DNA of 64,000 bases from Firmicutes bacterium UBA3572 (GCA_002375985.1 DFNH01000016.1:66739-130738); one strand, 5' to 3'; shown: positions 51,314 to 61,628, counted from the stretch's first letter. Notes: a model not told the origin generated them from the sequence alone. Numbers and translations: made by a program.

Positions 51314-52186
51314 ATGATTATTGACCTCCGCTACCATATTGTTTCGCTGGTGGCTGTGTTTTTGGCGCTCGGGATCGGCATCCTGGTGGGCGGTTCGATT
51401 CTCGGTGTGGATACCTTGGCCAGCCAACAGGAGTTGATCGCGGAGCGACTCGAGAACCACCTGAATGAACTGCGGGAGGAAAACCGGGCGGTGCGGGCCG
51501 AGCTGGCCCTGCTGGAAAACGAAATCAGTATCTATGCCCAGTTCCACAAGGATATTCTTCCTTTGTTGGTGGCCGGACGGCTGGAAGGGAAGCAGGTGGC
51601 TATCGTGGAGATCAACAGGCAGCCGTTAGAGCACAACCTGGTGAGTTTAATGGAAACGGCCGGCGCGCACGTGGTCTCGGTTACGACGATTTCAAACGGC
51701 TTGGATCCCGTGGGACACGAAAAGGAGCTGTTGGCCCTGGGTGCTTGGCCGCAAGCCTCGTTGGATCAGTTGCCCAGCCTCTTGGCCGGGGCGATCGCCC
51801 AGTCCATTGTGGAGGGGCAAACGCCGCTGGTGGCCTACCTGGTGGACAAGCAGTTGATCAGCGTTGTCGGTGAGTACGGCGATCCCTTAGACGCCGTTGT
51901 GCTGATCGGCGGCGGTGGTGACGCGGAGGCCTTACCGCCGGTGCGGGCGCTCGGTTTTCCGATGATCGAACGGCTTCAGGAATACGGATTACGGATCTGT
52001 GGCGTCGAGGAACGGGAGGCGGCGGTGTCGGCGATTAAAGACTATCAGGTTAAGTTGAGCTGTACGGTGGACAATATTGATACCGTTCCGGGGCAGTTCG
52101 CCCTGGTCCAGATTTTGGCCGGGCAGGAAGGTCATTTCGGGGTGAAAGAGACGGCGCAGCGGTTGGTCCCGCTCCCGGAAGAATGA
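51314..52186 (+). CDS. steB: SteB/MctB-like membrane protein (copper transporter family)
   Basis: 290 residues. One N-terminal membrane segment (YHIVSLVAVFLALGIGILVG) is followed by a coiled coil (QQELIAERLENHLNELREEN) and a globular domain. Known members are mycobacterial MctB (copper export channel protein) and actinobacterial SteB, which partners SteA in division and wall growth. Pairing with steA favours the SteB role. The ATG at 51314 follows GAGGGG; the gap to steA is 11 bases. Confidence 0.75.
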   Translation: MIIDLRYHIVSLVAVFLALGIGILVGGSILGVDTLASQQELIAERLENHLNELREENRAVRAELALLENEISIYAQFHKDILPLLVAGRLEGKQVAIVEINRQPLEHNLVSLMETAGAHVVSVTTISNGLDPVGHEKELLALGAWPQASLDQLPSLLAGAIAQSIVEGQTPLVAYLVDKQLISVVGEYGDPLDAVVLIGGGGDAEALPPVRALGFPMIERLQEYGLRICGVEEREAAVSAIKDYQVKLSCTVDNIDTVPGQFALVQILAGQEGHFGVKETAQRLVPLPEE

Positions 52187-52201
52187 CGGGGGTAAAGGAG
52201 T

Positions 52202-52903
52202 GTGTCTCAAGACGGGGTAAGTGTGATCATCCCGGCCTACAACGAGGGTTCGCGCATCGCCCAAACGGTTGGCGCCTTGCAGGACTTGCCGTTGGTGTCC
52301 GAAACTATCGTGGTGGATGATGGTTCCACCGACGATACCGCCACCCAAGCCCGTAAGGCCGGCGCCACGGTGCTGTCTCTGCCAAAAAACGCGGGCAAGG
52401 GTGCCGCCTTAAACGCCGGCATCAGCAAAGCCGGCGGGACGGTGATCGTGCTTTTGGACGCCGACCTGGGAGAAACGGCCGTCGAAGCGGAAAAACTGAT
52501 TCTTCCCGTTCTCGACGGCCGGGCTGATCTGACCATTGCCCGCTTCCCGGGCGCGCGGCGCCGGGGTGGGTTTGGGTTGGTCAAAGGTTTGGCCCGGGCG
52601 GGTATTCGGTACTACACGGGCTTGGAAATGCAAAGCCCGATCTCCGGCCAGCGGGCGCTCAGGCGCGAACTGCTGGAACAACTGCTGCCCTTGGCGGCAG
52701 GGTACGGTGTGGAGGTGGAAATGACCATTAAGGCGGCCCGGCTCGGCTACCGCATCCTGGAGGTTCCGGTAGCGATGCGACACCGCGAAACCGGTCGGGA
52801 TCTGCGGGGTTTTGCGCACCGGGGCCGCCAATTTCGGGACATTGCCGTGGCGCTCTGGCGTTGCCGCGGCCAATTACGGAAGGCAGACGGTAAGGTGAAG
52901 TGA
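52202..52903 (+). CDS. Family 2 glycosyltransferase
   Basis: 233 residues, GT-A fold. VSVIIPAYNEGSRIAQTVGA, ETIVVDDGSTDDTATQARKA and the metal-binding VIVLLDADLGETAVEAEK (D-x-D) are clear; MQSPISGQRALRRELLEQLL is the acceptor-side block. It resembles dolichyl-phosphate-mannose-synthase-like or undecaprenyl-phosphate sugar transferases. The gene follows steB by 15 bases and overlaps the next by GTGA, so it belongs to the steAB transcript. Sugar and acceptor are unknown. Confidence 0.85.
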   Translation: MSQDGVSVIIPAYNEGSRIAQTVGALQDLPLVSETIVVDDGSTDDTATQARKAGATVLSLPKNAGKGAALNAGISKAGGTVIVLLDADLGETAVEAEKLILPVLDGRADLTIARFPGARRRGGFGLVKGLARAGIRYYTGLEMQSPISGQRALRRELLEQLLPLAAGYGVEVEMTIKAARLGYRILEVPVAMRHRETGRDLRGFAHRGRQFRDIAVALWRCRGQLRKADGKVK

Positions 52904-53742
52904 GTTTGGAGAGCCTGATTCTCTTCGTACTGGGGCTGGTGGTTGCCGCCCTGATCCTTCCTTATCTGCGCAGATTCATCATCGCGTTGGGACACGTCCG
53001 GCCCAACTACCGCGGAGAAATCATCCCGGCCAGTATGGGTGTGGTTTTCGCGCTTGTCCCGGCGGTACTGTTTGCCGGTACCTTTGCCGTGCGTCCCGGC
53101 GCGGCATATCTGGACCTGGTGCCGGCCTTTTTGCTGGCTACGGGCGGCATGGCTTTTTGGGGGCTGATCGATGACGTGTATGGTTCCCGGCAGGCCACCG
53201 GATTACGGGGTCACCTGGTGCGGTTGCTACGCGGAGAAGTCACCACCGGGGCCCTGAAAGCCGTCGGCGGGCTGACCATTGCCTTTTTGGTCAGTCTGGC
53301 TACCGCGCACGGACCGGAGATCCTGCTCAACACGTTTATCATCGCCCTGGCGGCCAACGCCCTCAATTTGCTTGACCTGCGGCCAGGACGGGCGGGGAAA
53401 GGATTTCTGCTGGCGGGGGGGCTTTTGGCGGCCGCCGCTTGGCCCCACCCGTTCCTGGTGTTTCCCGCGGCGGTCGGTGGAGCGCTGGTTGCCTATTTGC
53501 CGAGCGACCTGCGGGGGCGGGCCATGATGGGGGACGCCGGTAGTAATGCCCTGGGCGTGAGTCTGGGCCTTACCGCCGCCTGGGTTCTATCCCTGCCCGC
53601 CAAGATTGGGTTGCTGGTTTTTCTGGTAGGCTTTCATTTGTTCACCGAACGTTATTCTCTCACCGAGGTGATCGCCAACAACCGCTTACTCCGGTTTATT
53701 GACCGTTTGGGCCGGACTAGAAGGGAATTCCCCGACCCTTAG
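52900..53742 (+). CDS. MraY/WecA-like membrane phosphotransferase (divergent)
   Basis: 280 residues with about eight to nine membrane segments. It has the paired aspartates in FWGLIDDVYGSRQATGLRGH and the late MMGDAGSNALGVSLGLTAAW, both typical of the MraY/WecA family that moves a sugar phosphate onto undecaprenyl phosphate. The middle motif, usually N-x-x-N-x-x-D-G-x-D-G-L-A, reads NALNLLDLRPGRAGKG, so the second aspartate of the family is replaced. It could have a changed activity. Coupled to the preceding GT2 gene; probably a cell-envelope glycolipid pathway tied to division. Confidence 0.78.
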   Translation: MSLESLILFVLGLVVAALILPYLRRFIIALGHVRPNYRGEIIPASMGVVFALVPAVLFAGTFAVRPGAAYLDLVPAFLLATGGMAFWGLIDDVYGSRQATGLRGHLVRLLRGEVTTGALKAVGGLTIAFLVSLATAHGPEILLNTFIIALAANALNLLDLRPGRAGKGFLLAGGLLAAAAWPHPFLVFPAAVGGALVAYLPSDLRGRAMMGDAGSNALGVSLGLTAAWVLSLPAKIGLLVFLVGFHLFTERYSLTEVIANNRLLRFIDRLGRTRREFPDP

Positions 53743-53758
53743 CGAATAGCTATCAACC

Positions 53759-54442
53759 GTGGCACATTTTTTTCCGACCAAAAGGATCAGTATCTTTGTC
53801 GGCGCTCTGGGCAGCGGTAAGACCGAGTTGGCCATCAACACCGCGTTGGTTCTGGCCAGAGAATGCCTGGTCGCGTTGGTGGACCTGGACGTAATCAATC
53901 CCCAGTACCGGGTGCGGATGGTGAAAGAGATGTTGGTCAGCCGCGGTGTGGAAGTGGTGTGCCCTCCGGACCAACTGCTCCAGGCCGACGTGCCCGCTTT
54001 AACCCCTGCGATGCTGGGCGTGCTGTCTCGGGAAGACCGGTACGGGGTGTTCGATGTCGGGGGCGATGATATCGGCGCCGTTGTTCTGGGCAGTTTTCGG
54101 CCCTACCTGCCGGCCGGTCGGTACGCCGTTTATTATGTGGTAAATGCCTGTCGCCCCCATTCTGCCACCGCCGCTGACATTCACCGGATGATTGACCGTA
54201 TTGAGCGCGCCGCCCGGGTGGGCGTGGACTACCTGGTTAATAACACCAACCTGGGTTCGGAGACCGATCCGGAGACGATAATCGAGGGGCGCCGGATTCT
54301 GGACGTCGTGGCGGAGCAGCGGGGGATTCGCGTAGCCTTTACCGGCGTGCGGGCGGACATGGCTGCGGCGGTGCAAGAGTTGCACGCCGACATTCCTGTC
54401 TTCCCCCTGCGTTTGTATATGCGTCCGCCCTGGGAGAAATAG
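53759..54442 (+). CDS. MinD/ParA-like P-loop ATPase
   Basis: 227 residues. Walker A near the start, ISIFVGALGSGKTELAINTA, then VALVDLDVINPQYRVRMVKE and a Walker-B-like YGVFDVGGDDIGAVVLGSF. The fold is of the SIMIBI class (CobQ/ParA type). It lies 30 bases before korD and similar ATPases precede kor genes in related Clostridia as I recall, so a role in cluster assembly or regulation of the oxidoreductase is possible but unproved. The GTG at 53759 has no visible ribosome site, so the start is uncertain. Confidence 0.65.
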   Translation: MAHFFPTKRISIFVGALGSGKTELAINTALVLARECLVALVDLDVINPQYRVRMVKEMLVSRGVEVVCPPDQLLQADVPALTPAMLGVLSREDRYGVFDVGGDDIGAVVLGSFRPYLPAGRYAVYYVVNACRPHSATAADIHRMIDRIERAARVGVDYLVNNTNLGSETDPETIIEGRRILDVVAEQRGIRVAFTGVRADMAAAVQELHADIPVFPLRLYMRPPWEK

Positions 54443-54472
54443 AAGCTGGTCCATTGAAGGGAGATGGTGGGG

Positions 54473-54724
54473 TTGTCCAATGTCGTTACTTTCAGGGAAG
54501 AGCGCTGCAAGGGCTGTGGTCTTTGTGTGGAGTTTTGTCCGAAAAAAATCATCGTGCTGGGGGAGCACTTCAATAGCCTGGGCTTCCACCCGGCTACCGT
54601 TACCAACATGGAGCGGTGCACCGGTTGCGGTATTTGCGCTTGGATGTGCCCGGATGTGGTTATTGAAGTAGAGCACAAACCGGACGAGCAAAAGCTAGGC
54701 GAAAGGAATGAGACTCTTGCCTAA
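54473..54724 (+). CDS. korD: 2-oxoacid:ferredoxin oxidoreductase, ferredoxin subunit
   Basis: 83 residues, two [4Fe-4S] clusters: CKGCGLCVEFCP and CTGCGICAWMCP. It carries electrons from KorAB to free ferredoxin. The TTG at 54473 is eight bases after GGGAG; the ATG at 54464 touches the ribosome site and is unlikely. It overlaps korA slightly. Confidence 0.92.
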   Translation: MSNVVTFREERCKGCGLCVEFCPKKIIVLGEHFNSLGFHPATVTNMERCTGCGICAWMCPDVVIEVEHKPDEQKLGERNETLA

Positions 54725-55820
54725 GGTTTTAATGAAGGGGAACGAGGCCTTCGGAGAGGGTGCCATTCGGGCCGGTTGCCGTTACACCTTTGCCTACCCG
54801 ATCACGCCGCAGTCGGAACTGGCGCACTTTCTGGCCCGGCGGCTGCCGGAGATCGGTGGGGTCTTTGTCCAGGCTGAAAGCGAGGTGGCCGCCATTAACA
54901 TGGTCTTCGGCGCGGCGGCGGCGGGAGCACGGGTGATGACCTCCTCGTCGAGTCCGGGAATCAGCCTGATGCAAGAGGGCATATCGTACATCGTGGGGGC
55001 CCGCCTACCCTGCGTGGTGGTAAACATCATGCGCGGGGGGCCGGGTCTGGGTAACATCGCCCCGGCGCAGGGCGACTACTGGCAGGCGGTTAAGGGCGGC
55101 GGTCACGGCGATTACCGGCACATCGTGTTGGCGCCTGCTTCGGTACCGGAGATTATTGAACTGATGGAGTTGGCCTTCGACCTGGCGGATAAGTACCGTG
55201 GCCCGGTAATGGTGGTCGGTGACGGCATTCTGGGCCAGATGATGGAGCCGGTGGAACTGGGGTCCGCCGAAGCTACGCCTGCGGTGCCCGCCAAGCCCTG
55301 GGCGATCACCGGCCAGGAGGGGCGGACCACGCGCAACGTGATCAGTTCGCTGCACATCGTGCCAGAGGAGAACGAAAAATTCAACCTGGAATTAGCGGCG
55401 ACCTTCGCCGAGATCGAGCGTGTCGAACAGCGGTATGAGGAATACAGGGTGGAAGACGCCGCGCTGGTGTTGGTGGCCTTCGGCACGGTGGCGCGGATCG
55501 CCAAGGCGGTAGTGGATCGGGCCCGGGCTGCGGGCTTGCCGGTAGGAATGATTAGACCGATCACCCTTTGGCCTTTTCCCCGGGACCGTATCCGGCAGGC
55601 CGTTGCGCAAGCTGCCGGCTTCCTGGTGGTGGAGATGAGCTTCGGGCAGATGCTGGAGGACGTGCGGCTGAGTGTGGACGGAAAGAAACCGGTGCACTTT
55701 TTCGGGCGCCCCGGGGGCACGGTGCCTACGGTGCGGGAAGTTTTCGCCGAGGTAGAGAAAATAATGGGGGTGACTCCTGATGCCCAAGACTTTTCAACGG
55801 CCGCAGGCGTTAACCGATAA
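54717..55820 (+). CDS. korA: 2-oxoacid:ferredoxin oxidoreductase, alpha subunit
   Basis: 367 residues from TTG 54717 (AAAGGA nine bases before); ATG 54708 is the alternative. VLMKGNEAFGEGAIRAGCRY, TFAYPITPQSELAHFLAR and VMTSSSSPGISLMQEGISYI are the pyrimidine-binding domain of the alpha subunit, and IRPITLWPFPRDRI the transketolase C-terminal part. The KorDABC type oxidises 2-oxoglutarate (or a branched 2-oxoacid) to the acyl-CoA and reduces ferredoxin; the substrate is inferred from subunit order only. Confidence 0.93.
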   Translation: MPKVLMKGNEAFGEGAIRAGCRYTFAYPITPQSELAHFLARRLPEIGGVFVQAESEVAAINMVFGAAAAGARVMTSSSSPGISLMQEGISYIVGARLPCVVVNIMRGGPGLGNIAPAQGDYWQAVKGGGHGDYRHIVLAPASVPEIIELMELAFDLADKYRGPVMVVGDGILGQMMEPVELGSAEATPAVPAKPWAITGQEGRTTRNVISSLHIVPEENEKFNLELAATFAEIERVEQRYEEYRVEDAALVLVAFGTVARIAKAVVDRARAAGLPVGMIRPITLWPFPRDRIRQAVAQAAGFLVVEMSFGQMLEDVRLSVDGKKPVHFFGRPGGTVPTVREVFAEVEKIMGVTPDAQDFSTAAGVNR

Positions 55821-56532
55821 GGCATTTCATTATTGCCCGGGCTGTACCCACGGGATCATTCACCGCCTGGTGGCCGAGGCCCTCGACCAGCTGGGCGTGC
55901 GCACCAAAACGGTCGGCGTTTGCCCGGTGGGGTGTGCGGTATTCGCCTACGATTACTTCAACTGCGATATGATACAGGCGGCCCACGGCCGTGCCCCAGC
56001 GGTGGCCACGGGCGTGAAGCGGGTCCTGCCGGACCGGCTGGTGTTTACCTACCAAGGCGACGGGGACCTGGCCGCCATCGGCACGGCTGAGATCGTACAC
56101 GCCGCGGCGCGGGGGGAAAAGATCACCGCCATTTTCGTCAATAACGCCATTTACGGCATGACCGGAGGGCAGATGGCTCCTACCACCCTGATCGGGCAGA
56201 AGACGACCACCACACCGTTCGGGCGTGACCGGGAAACAACCGGTTGTCCCATTCGGGTGGCGGAGATGCTGAGTACGCTGGAGGGGGCGGTTTACGTGGC
56301 CCGGGTTTCGGTGCACAGTCCCCGCCACGTGCGGCTGGCCGGCCGGGCGATCCGTAAAGCCTTTGAAGTGCAGTTGCGCGGCCAGGGTTTCGGCGTAGTC
56401 GAAGTGCTGTCCACCTGCCCCACCAACTGGGGCCTGAGCCCGCTGGAAGCGTTAAAATGGTTAGAACAGGAGATGTTGCCCGTTTTCCCGTTGGGTGAGT
56501 TCCGGGTTCCGGCCGGGGAGGAGGTGGTATAA
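55780..56532 (+). CDS. korB: 2-oxoacid:ferredoxin oxidoreductase, beta subunit (TPP-binding)
   Basis: 250 residues. HYCPGCTHGIIHRLVAEAL, TVGVCPVGCAVFAYDYFNCD and the thiamine diphosphate motif YQGDGDLAAIGTAEIVHAAA, closed by AIFVNNAIYGMTGGQMAPTT, are all present. Overlaps korA by 41 bases. Confidence 0.95.
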   Translation: MPKTFQRPQALTDKAFHYCPGCTHGIIHRLVAEALDQLGVRTKTVGVCPVGCAVFAYDYFNCDMIQAAHGRAPAVATGVKRVLPDRLVFTYQGDGDLAAIGTAEIVHAAARGEKITAIFVNNAIYGMTGGQMAPTTLIGQKTTTTPFGRDRETTGCPIRVAEMLSTLEGAVYVARVSVHSPRHVRLAGRAIRKAFEVQLRGQGFGVVEVLSTCPTNWGLSPLEALKWLEQEMLPVFPLGEFRVPAGEEVV

Positions 56533-57107
56533 TGCTGGTCGAAGTCCTGATTGCCGGTTTCGGAGGCCAAGGCATTCTGTCAACCGGTATGCTTTTGGCT
56601 TACGCCGGGATGAGGGAGGGGCTGCACGTGGCCTGGATACCCTCTTACGGTCCGGAAATGCGCGGCGGCACGGCGAACTGCGGGGTAACCCTTTCCGATA
56701 ACCCGATCAGTTCTCCCCTGGTGACCGAACCCGGCGTGCTGATGGCGATGAACAAGCCGTCGTTTGACAAGTACGGACGGGCGGTAGTGCCCGGAGGGCT
56801 GATTTTGTACAACAGTTCGCTGGTAAAGGATAACCACGGACGGCCCGATGTGCTGACGATCGGGGTGGACGCCAACCGGCTGGCCGAGGAAATCGGCAAC
56901 GCACGGGTGGCGGCGAACGTCGTGTTGGGGGCTTACATCGGTTACTCCGGGGTGGTCAGCGTGGCCGCAGCCGTAGCCGCGTTGAAGGATGTACTGCCTG
57001 CGCACCGGCATGAATTGATTCCTGCCAATCAGGCGGCTTTAGAGCGCGGTGCGGCCCTCGGCGCGGCATATCGCGAGGGACGCGGGGGAGGCGCGGCCGT
57101 TGGTTAA
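56532..57107 (+). CDS. korC: 2-oxoacid:ferredoxin oxidoreductase, gamma subunit
   Basis: 191 residues. EVLIAGFGGQGILSTGMLLA and HVAWIPSYGPEMRGGTANCG are the gamma-domain signatures. The ATG shares one base with the korB stop (taATG). Completes the four-subunit DABC enzyme. Confidence 0.95.
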   Translation: MLVEVLIAGFGGQGILSTGMLLAYAGMREGLHVAWIPSYGPEMRGGTANCGVTLSDNPISSPLVTEPGVLMAMNKPSFDKYGRAVVPGGLILYNSSLVKDNHGRPDVLTIGVDANRLAEEIGNARVAANVVLGAYIGYSGVVSVAAAVAALKDVLPAHRHELIPANQAALERGAALGAAYREGRGGGAAVG

Positions 57108-58206
57108 CCGGGAACGACTGCTGGCCGAGTTTTTGCGACTCGTGCAGATAGACAGTCCGTCCTATCAGGAGAGAGAACTGGCTGACCGTATCCGGAACCT
57201 GTTGGCGGAAATAGGGTTAACCGTGTTTGAAGATCAGACCGCCTCCAAAATCAACGGGCAAGCGGGCAATTTGTATGCCCGGTGGCCCGGAACCGTGGCC
57301 GGGCCGGCGATTTTGTTTTGCGTGCACCTGGACACCGTGGAGCCGGGCCGGCGGATCAAGCCCGTAATCCGGGGCGGCGCGGTCTACAGTGACGGCCGGA
57401 CCATTCTCGGGGCGGACGACAAGGCCGGTATCGCGGCGGTGATTGAGGCCCTGCGGGTGGTGCGGGAGCGAAACCTGGCGACACCGCCCGTGGAGTTGAT
57501 CTTTACGGTGGCTGAGGAACAGGGACTGGTCGGCGCCAAACACCTCGACCCCGAACTGATTAACGCCAGCTGTGGCTTTGTGCTCGATAGCGACGGCCCT
57601 CCGGGGAAAATCATTGTCCGGGCTCCGTCTCAGGACCGGATTGTGGTCACCGTCCGGGGCCGGGCCGCCCACGCCGGAATCAACCCGGAAGAGGGAATTA
57701 ACGCCATACAGGCGGCGGCCCGGGGCATTGCACGCTTGCGCCTGGGCCGGATTGACGAAGAAACCACCGCCAATATCGGCGTGATTCAGGGGGGACTGGC
57801 GACCAACATCGTCCCCGAGAAGGTTACCGTGTACGGGGAAACGCGCAGCCTGGACGACCGGAAGCGGGCGGCGGTGACCCAAGAGATCATCCGCCTTTTT
57901 AATGAAGAGGTCGAAAACGCGGGCGGCCAGGTGGAGTGCGAGGTGGAAGACCTTTACCCGTCTTTCCGGCTGGAACCGGACCACCGGGTGGTGCAAATGG
58001 CCATGCGCGCCGCTTTCCGGGTAGGCCTGGCGCCGCGCCTAGCACATTCGGGCGGGGGTAGCGACGCCAATATCTTAAACGCCTTGGGTGTACCGACGGC
58101 CAACCTGTCCTGCGGCATGCAAAAGGTGCACAGCACCGGAGAGTTTATTTTGATCGAGGACCTGGTCAAGAGCACGGAACTCGTGCTGGAGATTATGAAG
58201 GCGTAG
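57100..58206 (+). CDS. M20 family peptidase, peptidase T-like
   Basis: 368 residues. Metal-binding blocks: ILFCVHLDTVEPGRRIKPV (His-x-Asp), ILGADDKAGIAAVIEAL (bridging Asp), LIFTVAEEQGLVGAKHL (catalytic Glu pair) and the late HSGGGSDANILNALGVPTAN; the lid domain begins VTVRGRAAHAGINPEEGINA. Family members (PepT, YqjE-like) release N-terminal residues from small peptides. The TTG at 57100 follows GGGGGAGG at eight bases and overlaps korC by eight; the frame is open upstream but not needed. Confidence 0.88.
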   Translation: MVNRERLLAEFLRLVQIDSPSYQERELADRIRNLLAEIGLTVFEDQTASKINGQAGNLYARWPGTVAGPAILFCVHLDTVEPGRRIKPVIRGGAVYSDGRTILGADDKAGIAAVIEALRVVRERNLATPPVELIFTVAEEQGLVGAKHLDPELINASCGFVLDSDGPPGKIIVRAPSQDRIVVTVRGRAAHAGINPEEGINAIQAAARGIARLRLGRIDEETTANIGVIQGGLATNIVPEKVTVYGETRSLDDRKRAAVTQEIIRLFNEEVENAGGQVECEVEDLYPSFRLEPDHRVVQMAMRAAFRVGLAPRLAHSGGGSDANILNALGVPTANLSCGMQKVHSTGEFILIEDLVKSTELVLEIMKA

Positions 58207-58225
58207 GCCAGAAAGGTTTTTGAAC

Positions 58226-59070
<845 letters not shown>

Positions 59071-59074
<4 letters not shown>

Positions 59075-60249
59075 AGTTTGTGGAAGCCCAACGCATTCAA
59101 AACCTGCCGCCTTACCTTTTTGCCCGCATTGAACAGGCCATTGCGGAAAAAAAAGCTCGAGGCGTGGACGTGATCAGCCTGGGTATCGGCGATCCGGACC
59201 TGCCTACTCCGGGGCACGTTATCGAAGAAGCGGTGAAAGCGTTGCACGATCCGGCCAACCACCAGTACCCGTCCACTGCCGGGATGCTTGCCTACCGGCA
59301 GGCGGTTGCCGACTGGTATGCGCGCCGTTTCGGGGTGACGCTGGACCCCGAGCGCGAAGTGGTTTCCCTGATCGGTTCGAAGGAAGGCATCGCCCACTTG
59401 CCCTGGTGCTATGTGGACCCGGGGGACGTCGTGCTCGTACCCGACCCGGGTTACCCGGTTTACAGCCAGGGCACCATCCTGGCCGGCGGAGAACCCTACT
59501 ATCTGCCGCTCACCGCAGACAACGGTTTTCTGCCCGACCTGGCGGCCGTACCGGACGAGGTGGCTAAAAGGGCCAAGGTGATGTTCCTTAACTACCCCAA
59601 CAACCCCACCGGCGCGGTAGCCTCCAAGGAGTTTTTCGCCGAAGTGGTGGCGTTTGCGCGAGAGTATGGGATTCTGGTTTGTCACGATGCCGCCTACACC
59701 GAGATCGCCTTTGACGGCTACCGGCCGCCCAGTTTCCTAGAGGTGCCGGGTGCCAAGGACGTCGGCATCGAGTTTCACTCGGTTTCCAAGACCTACAACA
59801 TGACGGGCTGGCGGGCCGGCTGGGCAGTCGGCAACGCCGACGCGGTGCAGGCGTTGGGTCGTTTGAAGTCAAACCTGGATTCAGGCATTTTCCAGGCCGT
59901 GCAGTACGCCGCCGCCGCTGCGCTCAACGGGCCGCAGGAAGGGGTGGCTGAACTGTGTGCAATTTACCGGGAGCGCCGCGACCTGGTGATAGACACGCTG
60001 AATGGCCTGGGCTGGCGGCTGGAAAAGCCCCGTGCCACCTTTTACATCTGGGCGCCCGTTCCGCCGGGGCATACCTCTGCCTCTTTCGCCGAACTGGTCC
60101 TGGAAAAGGCCGGCGTGGTGATTACTCCCGGCACCGGCTACGGCGCCCGGGGCGAGGGCTACTTCCGCATTTCCCTGACCTTGCCGGCTCCGCGGCTGGC
60201 CGAGGCCATGGAACGGATGCGCACCTGCATCGACCGGGTGGCTTTCTAA
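59071..60249 (+). CDS. dapL: LL-diaminopimelate aminotransferase
   Basis: 392 residues, PLP enzyme that makes LL-DAP from tetrahydrodipicolinate in a single step. DVISLGIGDPDLPTPGHVIE, FLNYPNNPTGAVAS, VCHDAAYTEIAFDGYRPPSF and the lysine in EFHSVSKTYNMTGWRAGWAV are present, the last two typical of the DapL branch. The GTG at 59071 follows GGAGG. The frame is open 112 codons upstream inside dapF, which is a GC artefact. Pairing with dapF fits: DapL makes LL-DAP, DapF the meso form. Confidence 0.93.
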
Positions 60250-60282
60250 TTTCCATTTTCAGCCGAGGGAGGAGAGTAGGGC

Positions 60283-61476
60283 GTGGAACTTAGCGAACGG
60301 GCCCGGAATATCAGTCCGTCACCAACCCTGACCATTGACACGCGGGCCAAAGAGATGTTGGCGGCGGGGATCGAGGTAATTAATTTCGGTGCCGGCGAAC
60401 CTGACTTCGACACTCCTGAACATATCCGGGCGGCTGCCCGGGAGGCCATCGAGCGCGGTATGACTCGCTACACAGCGGTGGACGGGACGCCGGAACTGAA
60501 ACAGGCCATCATCGCCAAACTGGAGCGGGATAACGGATTGCGGTACGATCCGGGACAAATCGTTGTTTCGGCGGGTGCCAAGCACGCACTTTACAATGCA
60601 TTCCAAGTGCTCTGCCAGCCTGGCGACGAAGTGGTCCTGCCCGCTCCTTTCTGGGTGAGCTACCTGGAACAGATCAAGCTGGCCGGGGCGGCGGTCCGCC
60701 TGGTGCAGACACGCCCCGAGAACGGTTTTAAACTGACACCCGCGGAACTGTCCGCCGCCCTAACTGCGAACACAAAGGTCCTGGTGCTGAATAGCCCTTC
60801 AAACCCTACCGGGGCCGTTTATACGCGGTCTGAACTGGAAGCACTGGTGCCGGTGATTCTTGACGCGGGTCTGACGGTAATTGCGGATGAAATCTACGAG
60901 TGCCTTATCTATGACGACCACGAACACGTGAGTATCGCCTCCCTAGGGCCGGAAATAAGGGAGCAGACGGTATTGATCAACGGTGTTTCCAAGGCTTACG
61001 CTATGACCGGGTGGCGTATCGGTTACGCTGCTGCTCCGCAAGCCGTGGCCCGGGCGATGACCGCGTTGCAAGGGCACAGTACCTCCAATCCGACCTCTAT
61101 TGCCCAGGCCGCGGCCGTGGCGGCCTTGAACGGCAGTCAGGAGCCAACGCGCAGGATGGTGGCCGAATTTGCGGTGCGGCGCCGCTACATGCTGGAGCGG
61201 CTGTTAGCGATACCCGGGGTGACCTGCCCGCAACCCGGTGGTGCCTTTTACCTGTTCCCGGACATGCGGGCTTTTTGGGGCCGGAGGTTTCACGGCCAAG
61301 TCGTAAACAACGCCACCGAACTGGCTGCCCTGTTGCTGGACGAGGCACAGGTGGCCGTTGTGCCCGGTATCGGTTTTGGTGACGATAACCATATCCGCCT
61401 TTCCTATGCTACTGACCTAGAGACCATCCGCAAAGGCATGGACCGACTTACCGCCTTTTTGGCCGCGCTGGAATGA
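60283..61476 (+). CDS. Aspartate aminotransferase (class Ib)
   Basis: 397 residues. INFGAGEPDFDTPEHIRAAA, VLNSPSNPTGAVYTRSELEA, VIADEIYECLIYDDHEH and the PLP lysine in NGVSKAYAMTGWRIGYAAAP mark the AspC/AspB Ib group. The product aspartate feeds the lysine pathway of the neighbouring genes; a broader specificity is common. The GTG at 60283 follows GGGAGGAG. A terminator follows. Confidence 0.9.
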   Translation: MELSERARNISPSPTLTIDTRAKEMLAAGIEVINFGAGEPDFDTPEHIRAAAREAIERGMTRYTAVDGTPELKQAIIAKLERDNGLRYDPGQIVVSAGAKHALYNAFQVLCQPGDEVVLPAPFWVSYLEQIKLAGAAVRLVQTRPENGFKLTPAELSAALTANTKVLVLNSPSNPTGAVYTRSELEALVPVILDAGLTVIADEIYECLIYDDHEHVSIASLGPEIREQTVLINGVSKAYAMTGWRIGYAAAPQAVARAMTALQGHSTSNPTSIAQAAAVAALNGSQEPTRRMVAEFAVRRRYMLERLLAIPGVTCPQPGGAFYLFPDMRAFWGRRFHGQVVNNATELAALLLDEAQVAVVPGIGFGDDNHIRLSYATDLETIRKGMDRLTAFLAALE

Positions 61477-61506
61477 CGGCAACGCAGGCGGCCATACCTG
61501 CGCCCC

Positions 61507-61540
61507 AACCGCCCATTTGTTGGGCGGTTTTCTTTTTTTT
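61507..61540 (+). terminator. Strong intrinsic terminator after the aminotransferase
   Basis: aaccgccca at 61507-61515 pairs with tgggcggtt at 61521-61529, followed by a long T-rich run to 61540. Confidence 0.9.
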
Positions 61541-61628
61541 CCTGGAGTCTTATCTGTTAGTGTCACCATATTTGTTAAACTCAATAGACTGTTACGGGGG
61601 AATAATTCGGGGGAAAGAGGGCCCGGCT

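Noticed and set aside
61473..61628. Start of the collagen-like gene at 61473
   Set aside because: It would overlap the preceding aminotransferase gene end and run through a strong terminator; TTG 61629 has a ribosome site.
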